Positions 34,856 through 42,624 of a DNA stretch of 64,000 bases are shown piece after piece. Under the pieces are notes generated by a model. It saw nothing but the letters and a program-made list of their open reading frames with translations, did not search any database and had not been told where the DNA came from. The stretch covers positions 1 through 64,000 of the forward strand of contig DLGZ01000002.1 of assembly GCA_002482965.1 (NCBI GenBank), written 5' to 3'. A program made the position numbers and the translations under genes. Each line of letters opens with the position of its first letter. Position 1 is the stretch's first letter. Source of the DNA: Verrucomicrobiaceae bacterium UBA7681. GTDB lineage: Bacteria > Verrucomicrobiota > Verrucomicrobiia > Verrucomicrobiales > Verrucomicrobiaceae.

Positions 34856-35548
34856 TCAGTTCATCGCATGGCAGCAACTCGCCGCCGCACTGCTCCCAAA
34901 ATCCAGCGTATCACGCAGCCGCCACGCCAAAATCACCGCCGTCACCAGCGCCAGCCCCCGCTGCACTTTCCGCATCGTGGCAGGCTGCATCCTACCACCC
35001 ATCAAGTGAAGCTGCGTCTGCGCCAAAAACAGCAGCGGCAGCGTTCCCAGCCCAAAGGCCACCGCAAACCCAGCCCCCTTCACGGCGCTGCCATTCGCAG
35101 AGGCCAGCGCCAGCATCATATAAAGCGGCCCACAAGGCAGCAGCGGCGTGGCCAGCCCGAGGATCGCAGCACGCATCGTGCTCTTCATTTTAAACGCCGC
35201 CGTCTGCACCCGGCGCAGCCCTGCAGAAAGAAAGCGCGGCTTCGGCAGCCACGCATCCAGCCCCAGACCCACGCAGGTAAAGGCCAGCACCAGCAGCCAG
35301 GGCAGCACCATGCCCGCCCCATGTTGGAAGAAAGCCAGCGGCACCGCGCCAATCGCTCCGGCGATCGCACCCGCAATGCCATACGAGATCATGCGTCCGG
35401 TGTGGTACAGCGCCGTGCTGCGCATGAACCCGCTGCCTTTCGGCCCGATCGCCCAGGAGCATGACAGCGGCCCGCACATGCCCACACAGTGTACACTCGT
35501 GACAATGCCAGCCACAAAGGCTGCGGCGCTGGTGTCGATCTGCATCAT
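34856..35548 (-). CDS. SafE/DsbD-like membrane protein of cbb3 cluster
   Basis: 230 residues with six hydrophobic segments. It belongs to the TauE/SafE-like family (COG2836), with the hallmark TSVHCVGMCGP near residues 17-27 and a second GLATPLLPCGPLYMM motif, each carrying a Cys in a Pro/Gly turn. Relatives regularly sit beside ccoI and are thought to help copper or heme supply to cbb3 oxidase. Its start overlaps the stop of the upstream small TM gene (ATGATG over TGA). Function is inferred from context. Confidence 0.85.
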   Translation of the reverse strand: MMQIDTSAAAFVAGIVTSVHCVGMCGPLSCSWAIGPKGSGFMRSTALYHTGRMISYGIAGAIAGAIGAVPLAFFQHGAGMVLPWLLVLAFTCVGLGLDAWLPKPRFLSAGLRRVQTAAFKMKSTMRAAILGLATPLLPCGPLYMMLALASANGSAVKGAGFAVAFGLGTLPLLFLAQTQLHLMGGRMQPATMRKVQRGLALVTAVILAWRLRDTLDFGSSAAASCCHAMN

Positions 35549-35727
35549 GCCGGTATCAGATGCTTCAGCGGCACGACCTCCGGCTGATTGTTAATGGCAA
35601 TGTAAAACAGCACAGTCCACGCACTGAGGAGCACCACAAAAGCCAGCACCACCCACAGCCATGGACGGCGCGCGATCCAGCCGAGAGACTCACTTTTGGA
35701 GATATTGCTTGGCGTCAAGGTAGTCAT
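35545..35727 (-). CDS. Small membrane protein of cbb3 cluster (FixH-like position)
   Basis: 60 residues from the ATG at 35727, with one membrane helix (RRPWLWVVLAFVVLLSAWTVLFYIAI). FixH/CcoH normally occupies this place between ccoG and ccoI and also begins with one helix, but is about 150 residues; this protein consists of little more than the helix, so it may be a reduced version. The 5' end overlaps the ccoG 3' end by 38 bp, and the 3' end overlaps the SafE-like start. An alternative TTG start would give 72 residues. Confidence 0.65.
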   Translation of the reverse strand: MTTLTPSNISKSESLGWIARRPWLWVVLAFVVLLSAWTVLFYIAINNQPEVVPLKHLIPA

Positions 35728-37123
35728 TGGATTTGAGGGTGGGGTCAGGGCCGGCGAACTCAAAGGGCTTGGTGTGGTAGGTCTTGCCGTCCTTCGTGTC
35801 CGTGATGCTGATGTTGAGCTTGAACGGGGCCTTGAAGGCGGCCTCCGGCAGTGTGATCATGAGCGGTTTCAGTTCCTCATCCTGCGCAGCAATGGTCACC
35901 GGCGCGTCCGCTCCCGCGGCGGCCAGTCCGGCGGGCATTTCACCCTCCAAGGCCAGATTGAAAGTGCGCGGTTCATTGCGCTTGTTGATCAGACGCACGA
36001 GAAACTGGTTCCGCACAATGTTGTTGGTCACATAATACGGTGACCCCTGCACGCGCAGCACATTGGCGCGCAGGGGTTGGATCCGGCTTGCCGAAAATCC
36101 AAAGACCCCGAGTCCCAGCAAAAGCAGTCCCGTATACAAGATAATGCGCGGGCGGACGAGGCGCGTTTGGCCACCTTCAAAGGCCGTGAGGGAGTCGTAT
36201 CGCACCAGCCCGGTTTTGCGCCCCAGCTTGGTCATGATGGTGTCACACGCATCCGCGCACGCGGCACAGCCAATGCACTCAAGCTGGAGACCATTGCGGA
36301 TGTCGATACCCGTGGGGCAGACCTGCACGCAGCGCAGGCAGTTCACGCAGTCTCCCGCTCCGGCTGTACCCGCCTTGCCACGTGGCTCGCCGCGTATTTT
36401 GTCGTAGCCGACATTGATCGTGTGATCATCCACCAGCGCGGACTGCATGCGGCCATACGGGCACATGATCACGCAAAACTGCTCCCGGAACCAGCTGAAC
36501 GCTCCATACAGCCCCACGGTGAGAAACGCCATCACCCCAAAGGCGATGGCATGCGCCTGCGGCGAATGGTGCATCATCTCATACAGCTGCTCCAGCGAGA
36601 CAAAGTAGCTCAGGAAGACATGCGCAATGATGAGCGAGGACAAGATGTAGAGCGAGTGCTTGAACACACGCCTTGCAATCTTGCTAGGCGTCCATGGTGC
36701 GGCATCCAGCTTGCGCCGCGCTGTGGCATCACCGTCGATCAGTCTCTCGATGCGACGGTAGACATGCTCCAGAAACACCGTGTAGGGACAGGTCCAGCCG
36801 CACCACACACGCCCAAACAACGCGGTGACATAGAACAGCCCGAACCCCAGTCCCGTGACGAGGAAGAAGCCCACCCATAGATCCTGCACCGCCAGCGTGA
36901 GACCCATGAAGTGGAAGCGGCGGTTCAGCACATCCAGAAACACCGCTGGAAAACCGTTCACCGGAATCCACGGCAGTGCCACATAGACGATGATCAATAC
37001 CAAGGCCACGATGCGCCGGCTCCGCGTGAACTTCCCGGCCACATCCGCCGGATGCAGTGTCTTTTTGCTTCCATCATCATTGATGGAGCCGAGGGATACG
37101 AGATTCAGTGGGTTGAGTGGCAT
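35690..37123 (-). CDS. ccoG: cbb3 oxidase accessory ferredoxin CcoG
   Basis: 477 residues. Membrane-bound polyferredoxin: several N-terminal helices, the CGWTCPYTVFLEHVYRRIERLIDG motif, FCVIMCPYGRMQSALVD, then two 4Fe-4S clusters (CVNCLRCVQVCPTGIDIR and CIGCAACADACDTIM) and a C-terminal Ig-like domain. CcoG (RdxA/FixG) is involved in cbb3 maturation, reported as a cupric reductase. It follows ccoP by 15 bp. The predicted C-terminal beta domain starts around residue 350. Confidence 0.95.
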   Translation of the reverse strand: MPLNPLNLVSLGSINDDGSKKTLHPADVAGKFTRSRRIVALVLIIVYVALPWIPVNGFPAVFLDVLNRRFHFMGLTLAVQDLWVGFFLVTGLGFGLFYVTALFGRVWCGWTCPYTVFLEHVYRRIERLIDGDATARRKLDAAPWTPSKIARRVFKHSLYILSSLIIAHVFLSYFVSLEQLYEMMHHSPQAHAIAFGVMAFLTVGLYGAFSWFREQFCVIMCPYGRMQSALVDDHTINVGYDKIRGEPRGKAGTAGAGDCVNCLRCVQVCPTGIDIRNGLQLECIGCAACADACDTIMTKLGRKTGLVRYDSLTAFEGGQTRLVRPRIILYTGLLLLGLGVFGFSASRIQPLRANVLRVQGSPYYVTNNIVRNQFLVRLINKRNEPRTFNLALEGEMPAGLAAAGADAPVTIAAQDEELKPLMITLPEAAFKAPFKLNISITDTKDGKTYHTKPFEFAGPDPTLKSNDYLDAKQYLQK

Positions 37124-37138
37124 CAGGAGGCCTTGCGG

Positions 37139-37759
37139 CTATTTGGCGGCAGGCGGTGCTGCGGGAGGGGGTGTATCAACTGCTTGGGTGATCGGTTCGC
37201 CCTCTTTGTGATGACTGAGGACAAAGGCGACCACTTCACTGACGCGTTTCATGCCCAGCACGAGCTCCCATGCCGCCATGCCTTTGGTGACGTCGGGCGA
37301 GCCCTTGCGGACGATTTTGAAAATCTCGGTCGGCTTGCCGCCATGCTTCCATTCCTGATCGTTCAGGGGCAGGCCGGGCAGCTTGGCACCGCCAAGAGTG
37401 GCGCTGAGATCAGTGCCATGACAGGTGACACACATGCCCGGCGTCATGAAGGTGGCCTTGCCGGCCTCCACCGCGGCAGGGTCACGGGACAGCGCCCAGA
37501 GCTGCTCGTCGGTGATGGATTCCATCTGCTTGTCACGCGCCACCTGCATTTCGGCTATGACCTTGTCCATGACAACGGTGTCGCTGCTGCCTATTCCTAG
37601 CTGGTAGTAGCACAGCCAGTAGATCACAAAGTAAACGATGGCGATGTAGAGTGTGAAAAGCCACCAGTTCGGCAGCTTTTGGTCATACTCCTGGATGCCG
37701 TCAAAGACGTGATCGCGAAGTACTGGCTCGTTGTTGGAGGATGGCTTCTTGGAGTCCAT
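37139..37759 (-). CDS. ccoP: cbb3 oxidase cytochrome c subunit III, monoheme
   Basis: 206 residues. Cytoplasmic N-terminus containing HVFDGIQEYDQKLPNWWLFTLY (the CcoP-typical DGIxExDNxLPxWW), one helix, then a single cytochrome c domain with CVTCH (about residue 106-110) and a distal Met candidate in GMAAWE or LGMKR. Classical CcoP has two CxxCH domains; only one is present. A shorter electron wire into CcoNO would result. It is preceded by ccoQ (37767-37919) and followed by ccoG. Confidence 0.9.
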   Translation of the reverse strand: MDSKKPSSNNEPVLRDHVFDGIQEYDQKLPNWWLFTLYIAIVYFVIYWLCYYQLGIGSSDTVVMDKVIAEMQVARDKQMESITDEQLWALSRDPAAVEAGKATFMTPGMCVTCHGTDLSATLGGAKLPGLPLNDQEWKHGGKPTEIFKIVRKGSPDVTKGMAAWELVLGMKRVSEVVAFVLSHHKEGEPITQAVDTPPPAAPPAAK

Positions 37760-37766
37760 GGTGAGA

Positions 37767-37919
37767 TTATTCGAGAGGCAGACGTGACATGTGCTCAGCC
37801 TTGTCCTTGCGCATCAGCATGCCTCGGAGGGTCATGATGCCGAAGACCAGCACGGTGGTGGCGAAGGAGACGACGGGCACGATGAGGTGCCAGTTTTCGT
37901 AAATGATGCGCTTGTACAT
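37767..37919 (-). CDS. ccoQ: cbb3 oxidase subunit CcoQ-like peptide
   Basis: A 50-residue product (MYKRIIYENWHLIVPVVSF..., one membrane helix, then a basic MRKDKAEHMSRLPLE tail) encoded between ccoNO and ccoP, the normal place of ccoQ/fixQ. CcoQ stabilises cbb3 oxidase. The ATG at 37919 lies 22 bp after the ccoNO stop and its TAA lies 7 bp before the ccoP start. The short length means it is often unannotated. Assignment rests on position, size and single-helix layout. Confidence 0.8.
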   Translation of the reverse strand: MYKRIIYENWHLIVPVVSFATTVLVFGIMTLRGMLMRKDKAEHMSRLPLE

Positions 37920-37941
37920 GGGTCAGGGGCGGGTGGGGTGT

Positions 37942-40326
37942 TTACTGCGCGCCGTCAGCGCGGCGGGCGTTGTCTGGTATGACGGGAGAGAGCGGGAATG
38001 GCACCCCCTGCCCCTTTCGGGTGAGGCTTTCCTCCACCTCAGGTTGCTCATACTGGCCAAGCTTTTGCAGATAGGCGATCACGGCCACCATCTGGCTGTC
38101 CGGCCGTACCACGATGTTCGAGATCTTCAGCTCGGTTGCTATCTTCACACCCTGCTCAAGCGCCTTCATCTTGATCTCTGTGGCATCCATCGGCGGATAA
38201 GGCACGCCCAGGCGACGCAGCACGGCGATCTTGGTAGGCAGCGTTTTTTGATCAAAGGCCTTGGTATTCAGATGCGCATACGGCGGCATGTTGGACTGCG
38301 GGGACATGGAGCGTGGGTCCATCAAATGCTCGTAGTGCCAGGAGTTGGGCCGCTGCCCGCCTTCACGTGCGAGGTCGGGACCAGTGCGCTTGGAGCCCCA
38401 CTGAAACGGATGATCATAGATGCTCTCCCCGAGGCGTGAGTAGTCGCCATAGCGCATCACATCCGGCACCAGCGTGCGAATCATCTGCGAGTGGCAGTTG
38501 TAGCAGCCTTCGCTCACATAGATGTCACGACCGGCGAGCTCCAGCGGCTCATAAACCTTCTGGATGCGGTCTTCGACGTTCTTGGCGCTGTTCACCGTGA
38601 TCGTGGGGATGATCTGGATCAGACCACCGATCACCACGGCCACAAACGTCAGCACTGTGAAGGGAAGATAATTCTGCAGCAGCCGGTCATACCAGTTGGC
38701 CCACGTGTGGCTCGTCTTCTGAAAGCGGCGCACGGCCAGGAAGGCGAAGAAGCACGCACAGATGAGGGAAGCGATATCAGCTCCCGGTGGCAGGAAGATC
38801 CAGCCAAAGATGAGAAGGAGAGCGCCAAAGGTGCAGGCCGTGGGATCATTGAAGAAGGTCTCCTTCATGCCCATCGTGTCCGTTTTGCCATGCTGGAGCA
38901 CGGCCACTTCACGCACCTCGTTGACCGGCGTACCGGAACGGATGGTCTTCCAGAGATTCACACACATCACCAGCCAGCCAAGGAGGAACATGCCGCCCCC
39001 AATGACGCGCAGCCCCATGAGCGGGCGGATCGCCTGAAGTGTGTCCAGGAAAGTGTTCTTCACCGCCAGCCCGTCTGCGGTCACCTGGTTGAGCATCAGC
39101 CCCTGCATGATGCCGCTGATCCACATCGCCACGACATAGAGCAGGATGCCCAGCGTACCAATCCAGAAGTGGAAATTGGCCATCGGCACAGAATACAGCT
39201 TCGTGTTCCACAGTCGGGGCGCCAGCCAGTAGAACATCCCTGCCGCCATGAAACCATTCCAGCCGAGAGCGCCACTGTGCACGTGGCCGATGGTCCAGTC
39301 AGAGTAATGAGAGAGCGAATTCACCGCGCGGATCGACAGCAGCGGCCCTTCAAAGGTGCACATGCCGTAAAACGTCACCGCCGCGATGAAGAACTTGATC
39401 ACCGGGTCCGTGCGCAGCTTGTCCCAGGCTCCGCGCAGCGTGAGCAGGCCGTTGAGCATGCCACCCCAGCTCGGTGCCCACAGCATCAGGCTGAAGAACA
39501 TGCCCAGCATCTGCAGCCACTTCGGCAGCGCCGTGTTCAGCAGATGATGCGGCCCCGCCCAGATGTAGAGGAACACCAGCGACCAGAAATGCACAATCGA
39601 CAGCCGGTACGAATACACCGGCCGCTCTGCCGCCTTCGGCAGAAAGTAATACATGATGCCGAGGATCGGCGTCGTCAGAAAGAAGGCCACGGCGTTGTGC
39701 CCGTACCACCACTGCACCAGTCCGTCCTGCACACCACCAAAAATGCCGTAGCTGTGCGTCCAGCTCGTGGGAATGGAGAGATGGTTGACGATGTACAGCA
39801 TCGCCACAGTCACAATCGTGGCGATGTAAAACCAAAGTGCCACATAGAGGCTGGGCTCATTACGCTTGTGCAGCGTAAGGAAAAAATTCACCGCAAACAC
39901 CACCCAGATCACCGCCACCGCCACGTTGATCGGCCAGATCAGTTCGGCGTATTCCTTGCCGCGTGAAAGCCCCAGCGGCAGCGTGATCACCGCCGCCACA
40001 ATGATGAGCTGCCAGCCCCAGAAGTGGATGTTGCTCAGAGTGTCATTGCCCATGCGGCACTTGCACAGCCGCTGCGTGGAATAGTAGATGCCCGCGAACA
40101 TCATATTGCCCACGAACGCAAAGATCGCCGCATTCGTGTGCAGCGGGCGCAGCCGCCCGAAAGTCATCCACTCCGCAAGATTGAGCTGGTGAAAGTTCAG
40201 CTGGCTGGCGATGAACACGCCTGCGAGCATGGCGACGGCGCCGAAGATGATCGAAGCCAGCATGAACTGGCGGACGATTTTATCGTTGAACTCAATGGGG
40301 ACTTTGGAGGCTGCGGTGCTGGTCAT
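37942..40326 (-). CDS. ccoNO: Fused cbb3 oxidase subunits I and II (CcoN-CcoO)
   Basis: 794 residues. Residues 1 to about 470 are the heme-copper oxidase subunit CcoN: RPLHTNAAIFAFVGN, WWYGHNAVAFFLT, GPHHLLNTALPKW and HVHSGALGWNG supply heme and CuB histidines. A linker helix (about 495-540) leads to CcoO, a membrane-anchored cytochrome c with CYNCHSQMIRTLVPDV. The enzyme reduces O2 at high affinity and pumps protons. Separate genes are usual; the fused form is known from Bacteroidetes and some PVC bacteria. The start overlaps the ccoS-like gene by 35 bp. Confidence 0.95.
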   Translation of the reverse strand: MTSTAASKVPIEFNDKIVRQFMLASIIFGAVAMLAGVFIASQLNFHQLNLAEWMTFGRLRPLHTNAAIFAFVGNMMFAGIYYSTQRLCKCRMGNDTLSNIHFWGWQLIIVAAVITLPLGLSRGKEYAELIWPINVAVAVIWVVFAVNFFLTLHKRNEPSLYVALWFYIATIVTVAMLYIVNHLSIPTSWTHSYGIFGGVQDGLVQWWYGHNAVAFFLTTPILGIMYYFLPKAAERPVYSYRLSIVHFWSLVFLYIWAGPHHLLNTALPKWLQMLGMFFSLMLWAPSWGGMLNGLLTLRGAWDKLRTDPVIKFFIAAVTFYGMCTFEGPLLSIRAVNSLSHYSDWTIGHVHSGALGWNGFMAAGMFYWLAPRLWNTKLYSVPMANFHFWIGTLGILLYVVAMWISGIMQGLMLNQVTADGLAVKNTFLDTLQAIRPLMGLRVIGGGMFLLGWLVMCVNLWKTIRSGTPVNEVREVAVLQHGKTDTMGMKETFFNDPTACTFGALLLIFGWIFLPPGADIASLICACFFAFLAVRRFQKTSHTWANWYDRLLQNYLPFTVLTFVAVVIGGLIQIIPTITVNSAKNVEDRIQKVYEPLELAGRDIYVSEGCYNCHSQMIRTLVPDVMRYGDYSRLGESIYDHPFQWGSKRTGPDLAREGGQRPNSWHYEHLMDPRSMSPQSNMPPYAHLNTKAFDQKTLPTKIAVLRRLGVPYPPMDATEIKMKALEQGVKIATELKISNIVVRPDSQMVAVIAYLQKLGQYEQPEVEESLTRKGQGVPFPLSPVIPDNARRADGAQ

Positions 40327-40513
40327 GGGAAAAGGAGGTTCGGGAATGCGATTCAGGCACGGTCATCCGTGCACCCTCAGGCTCATCCAGCGGCAGCAGC
40401 GCATCCTGTTCGATGCTGCCCCGCCGTCTCTGCGACCGCTCCGCCAGATACAGAGCCGCAAACAAGACGGCGAACATCAGGCTGACGAAGATGGTGACGG
40501 CAAAAACTTCCAT
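40292..40513 (-). CDS. ccoS: CcoS-like cbb3 assembly protein
   Basis: 73 residues. A single N-terminal helix (VFAVTIFVSLMFAVLFAALYLA) is followed by RSQRRRGSIEQDALLPLDE, resembling the helix plus FDDLExPAxRILxDD layout of CcoS, which is needed for cofactor insertion into cbb3. The 3' end overlaps the ccoNO start by 35 bp in another frame, which is unusual but supports coupling. It would be the first gene of the cluster. Sequence similarity is modest, so the name is tentative. Confidence 0.6.
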   Translation of the reverse strand: MEVFAVTIFVSLMFAVLFAALYLAERSQRRRGSIEQDALLPLDEPEGARMTVPESHSRTSFSHDQHRSLQSPH

Positions 40514-40634
40514 GAGGGGTGGCGGAGCACTGGGCTCACGCTGACCTCACAGAAGCGCAGATCATGTGACCTCGCTCCCCTCCCCTTGGTAATGCCTCAC
40601 CCGATCTTGTTGCACCGGATGAAACACCCCGATC

Positions 40635-40873
40635 GAATGGCACTAAGTTAAGTCAGCATGTCGTCGGCCCGTGATACCAGGAACTCTGCGTTTTCCTTCT
40701 GGAATACCCTTTTCTTCCACCCCTCCGCCCCGCACCCACACCAGCACCAAAGGTGCTGCGTAATTAAGCCCAGGGTCAGCCGAGCCTAAGCGAGGCGACC
40801 CTGGGTATAGCCAGAATCATCCGGAAGCAAACCCAACGCTCCACCACACCTCACGCCCACCAGCAGCGTCTGC
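40635..40873 (+). repeat. Two-hairpin dispersed repeat, copy F (long form)
   Basis: Begins with GAATGGCACTAAGTTAAG (40635-40652). Hairpin 1 AGCACC-AAA-GGTGCT (40743-40757) starts 108 bp later, matching copy B (103 bp) and copy C once its insertion is removed (113 bp). Hairpin 2 has outer arms CCCAGGGTC/GACCCTGGG; the AAGCAAACCCA block and GCAGCGTCTGC end follow. It fills the gap 40514-40922 between ccoS and the SHC-like gene. No gene is seen there. Confidence 0.87.
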
Positions 40874-40922
40874 AATCAGCCCCGACGCGCGGAGAGCGCA
40901 CCGCCAGCTCCAAAGCTCACGA

Positions 40923-42569
40923 TCACCTCTCAAAAATCGACTTCTCTTCCCGATCCGCCACCTTGAGATAACGAAAATAAACCTCGAGCTGCAAAGTGCA
41001 CAGGCACTGCCTATAAATGGCATCCGCAGCATCCCCCGCCGGCCAGTTGGGCCGCCCACGTTTAAAAGAACCATCCGCCTGCTGCGCCCCGAGTACCTGC
41101 GGCAAAAACTGCGCATTGTAGAACTTCCAATCATCCGCCCCCGCCTGGAAGAAGGCCTGCGTGTAATAATACCAGCAGTACAGGTTGCAGTTGCGCTCCC
41201 AGTCCAGCGGTTCGCTGGTCAGAAACTCCCGCAAAAATCGAATCCCCTTCTTCACCGGAGTCTCCTTGTTATGCGCCAGCGTCTGCAACCCCAGCACCCC
41301 ACACCCCGTGAGGCTCCACTGGTTATAATGATCGTCCCGGTTCGTTTTGCCAAAACCACCATCCTTCGTCTGCTTCGACTCCAGATAATCACAGCAGCGT
41401 TTGATGGCCGCATCCAGCCCCTCAATCTTCACCCCCGAATGTTTCGCCGCCTTGAGCGCCTGAAACTGCCACCCGCTCACCGACAAATCCTCTCCCCGGC
41501 TGTCCTTGTTGTAAGCAGTCGGCATCCCCGCATCCTTGCCGCCATAAGTCCACGAGCCCTGCGGGTTCTGCTGCTCGATGATAATTTTCACACCCTTTTC
41601 AAAAGTCTCGCGCAATCCGGGCAGGCTGCGGCTCCCCAGACGATAAAACGAATACAATTCGCCAAGCGCATAAGTCGCGATTCCATGCTCATAAGTTGCG
41701 GAATTCGACACAACATTCTCCGCCAATGTCCCATACGGATTTTTCCTCCCGAGCTCCACCAGGTAGAGCATCCCATTTTGCACATTGTCGCCAAAGAACG
41801 CAGAATCAGGCGTCTCGCAGCGCCCCAGGTAGCAAAGCAGCGTCAATCCCGTCATCGCCGCCTTGTTCCTGCTCCCCCACGAACCATCCGTATTCTGCTG
41901 CCCTTTCAACCACGCCAGCGAACGCGAAACTGCCATTTCACACTCCGGCGTGCCACCATTTTCACTCAATTTCTCAAGCCTGCTTTGCATCGAACACCGA
42001 CCACCAAACATGTTCGGCAAATGAGTCAGCATGGCGGGTGTCGCGGAGCCCTCCATGCCGGGGGCCCTGTTGCCAATGGATGCACTCATGAGCCTGCCAG
42101 TTCCATTCCCTGCCTCTGGCAGCACCATCACCCCAGCCTCAGGCAGCGCGATGTCAGTCGGTCCCTCCACTCTGATGCGTGTCTGCGGCGTCTTTCTCGC
42201 CATGGCATTCAGATGATTCATGCTCACACGATGTTCCAAATCTCGCGAAGCATCGACACTCGCCTGCGTTGGGCCCGCCGGAATAAAATCCGTCACCGGT
42301 TTCGCCATCTGTGTGCCCACGATGACCATGCCAGCCACAAGCAGCAATCCCACATGCACCGCAATGCTAAGCATGAGCGAACCAGCACCCATTTGCCTCC
42401 AGAAGCGCAGCCATGCAGGTGCGCGCGGTTGAATGCGTGCCGGTGCAGGCGGCGTGTCCTCCACCATGACCGCCTGAAAAATGGGTTCAGCCACAGGCGG
42501 CGGTTGAAACCTCTCCCAACCGGGTGGCACTGGATAAGCGGGCGGCTGATGAGGATCGTTCGTGTTCAT
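40923..42569 (-). CDS. Prenyltransferase/squalene-cyclase-fold protein with TonB-like anchor
   Basis: 548 residues. A Pro-rich cytoplasmic N-terminus (to about 50) leads into a single helix (SLMLSIAVHVGLLLVAGMVIVG) with S68 and H72 spaced as in the SxxxH motif of TonB/TolA helices. After a linker, residues about 210-545 form an alpha/alpha-toroid of the squalene cyclase type (repeats SLAWLKGQQNTDGSWG, IIEQQNPQGSWTYGG, YLESKQTKDGGFG). Cyclase catalytic DxDD is not seen, so a binding or scaffold role is more likely. Energisation by ExbB/ExbD through the SxxxH helix is an inference. Confidence 0.8.
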   Translation of the reverse strand: MNTNDPHQPPAYPVPPGWERFQPPPVAEPIFQAVMVEDTPPAPARIQPRAPAWLRFWRQMGAGSLMLSIAVHVGLLLVAGMVIVGTQMAKPVTDFIPAGPTQASVDASRDLEHRVSMNHLNAMARKTPQTRIRVEGPTDIALPEAGVMVLPEAGNGTGRLMSASIGNRAPGMEGSATPAMLTHLPNMFGGRCSMQSRLEKLSENGGTPECEMAVSRSLAWLKGQQNTDGSWGSRNKAAMTGLTLLCYLGRCETPDSAFFGDNVQNGMLYLVELGRKNPYGTLAENVVSNSATYEHGIATYALGELYSFYRLGSRSLPGLRETFEKGVKIIIEQQNPQGSWTYGGKDAGMPTAYNKDSRGEDLSVSGWQFQALKAAKHSGVKIEGLDAAIKRCCDYLESKQTKDGGFGKTNRDDHYNQWSLTGCGVLGLQTLAHNKETPVKKGIRFLREFLTSEPLDWERNCNLYCWYYYTQAFFQAGADDWKFYNAQFLPQVLGAQQADGSFKRGRPNWPAGDAADAIYRQCLCTLQLEVYFRYLKVADREEKSIFER

Positions 42570-42624
42570 GGCGGCGTGAAGTCACACCGCATCACGCTGC
42601 ACTGAAGATCCTCTTGGGGTGTAT

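Noticed and set aside
38491..39966. 491-codon plus-strand ORF over ccoNO
   Set aside because: His/Arg/Gln-rich shadow of the oxidase gene.
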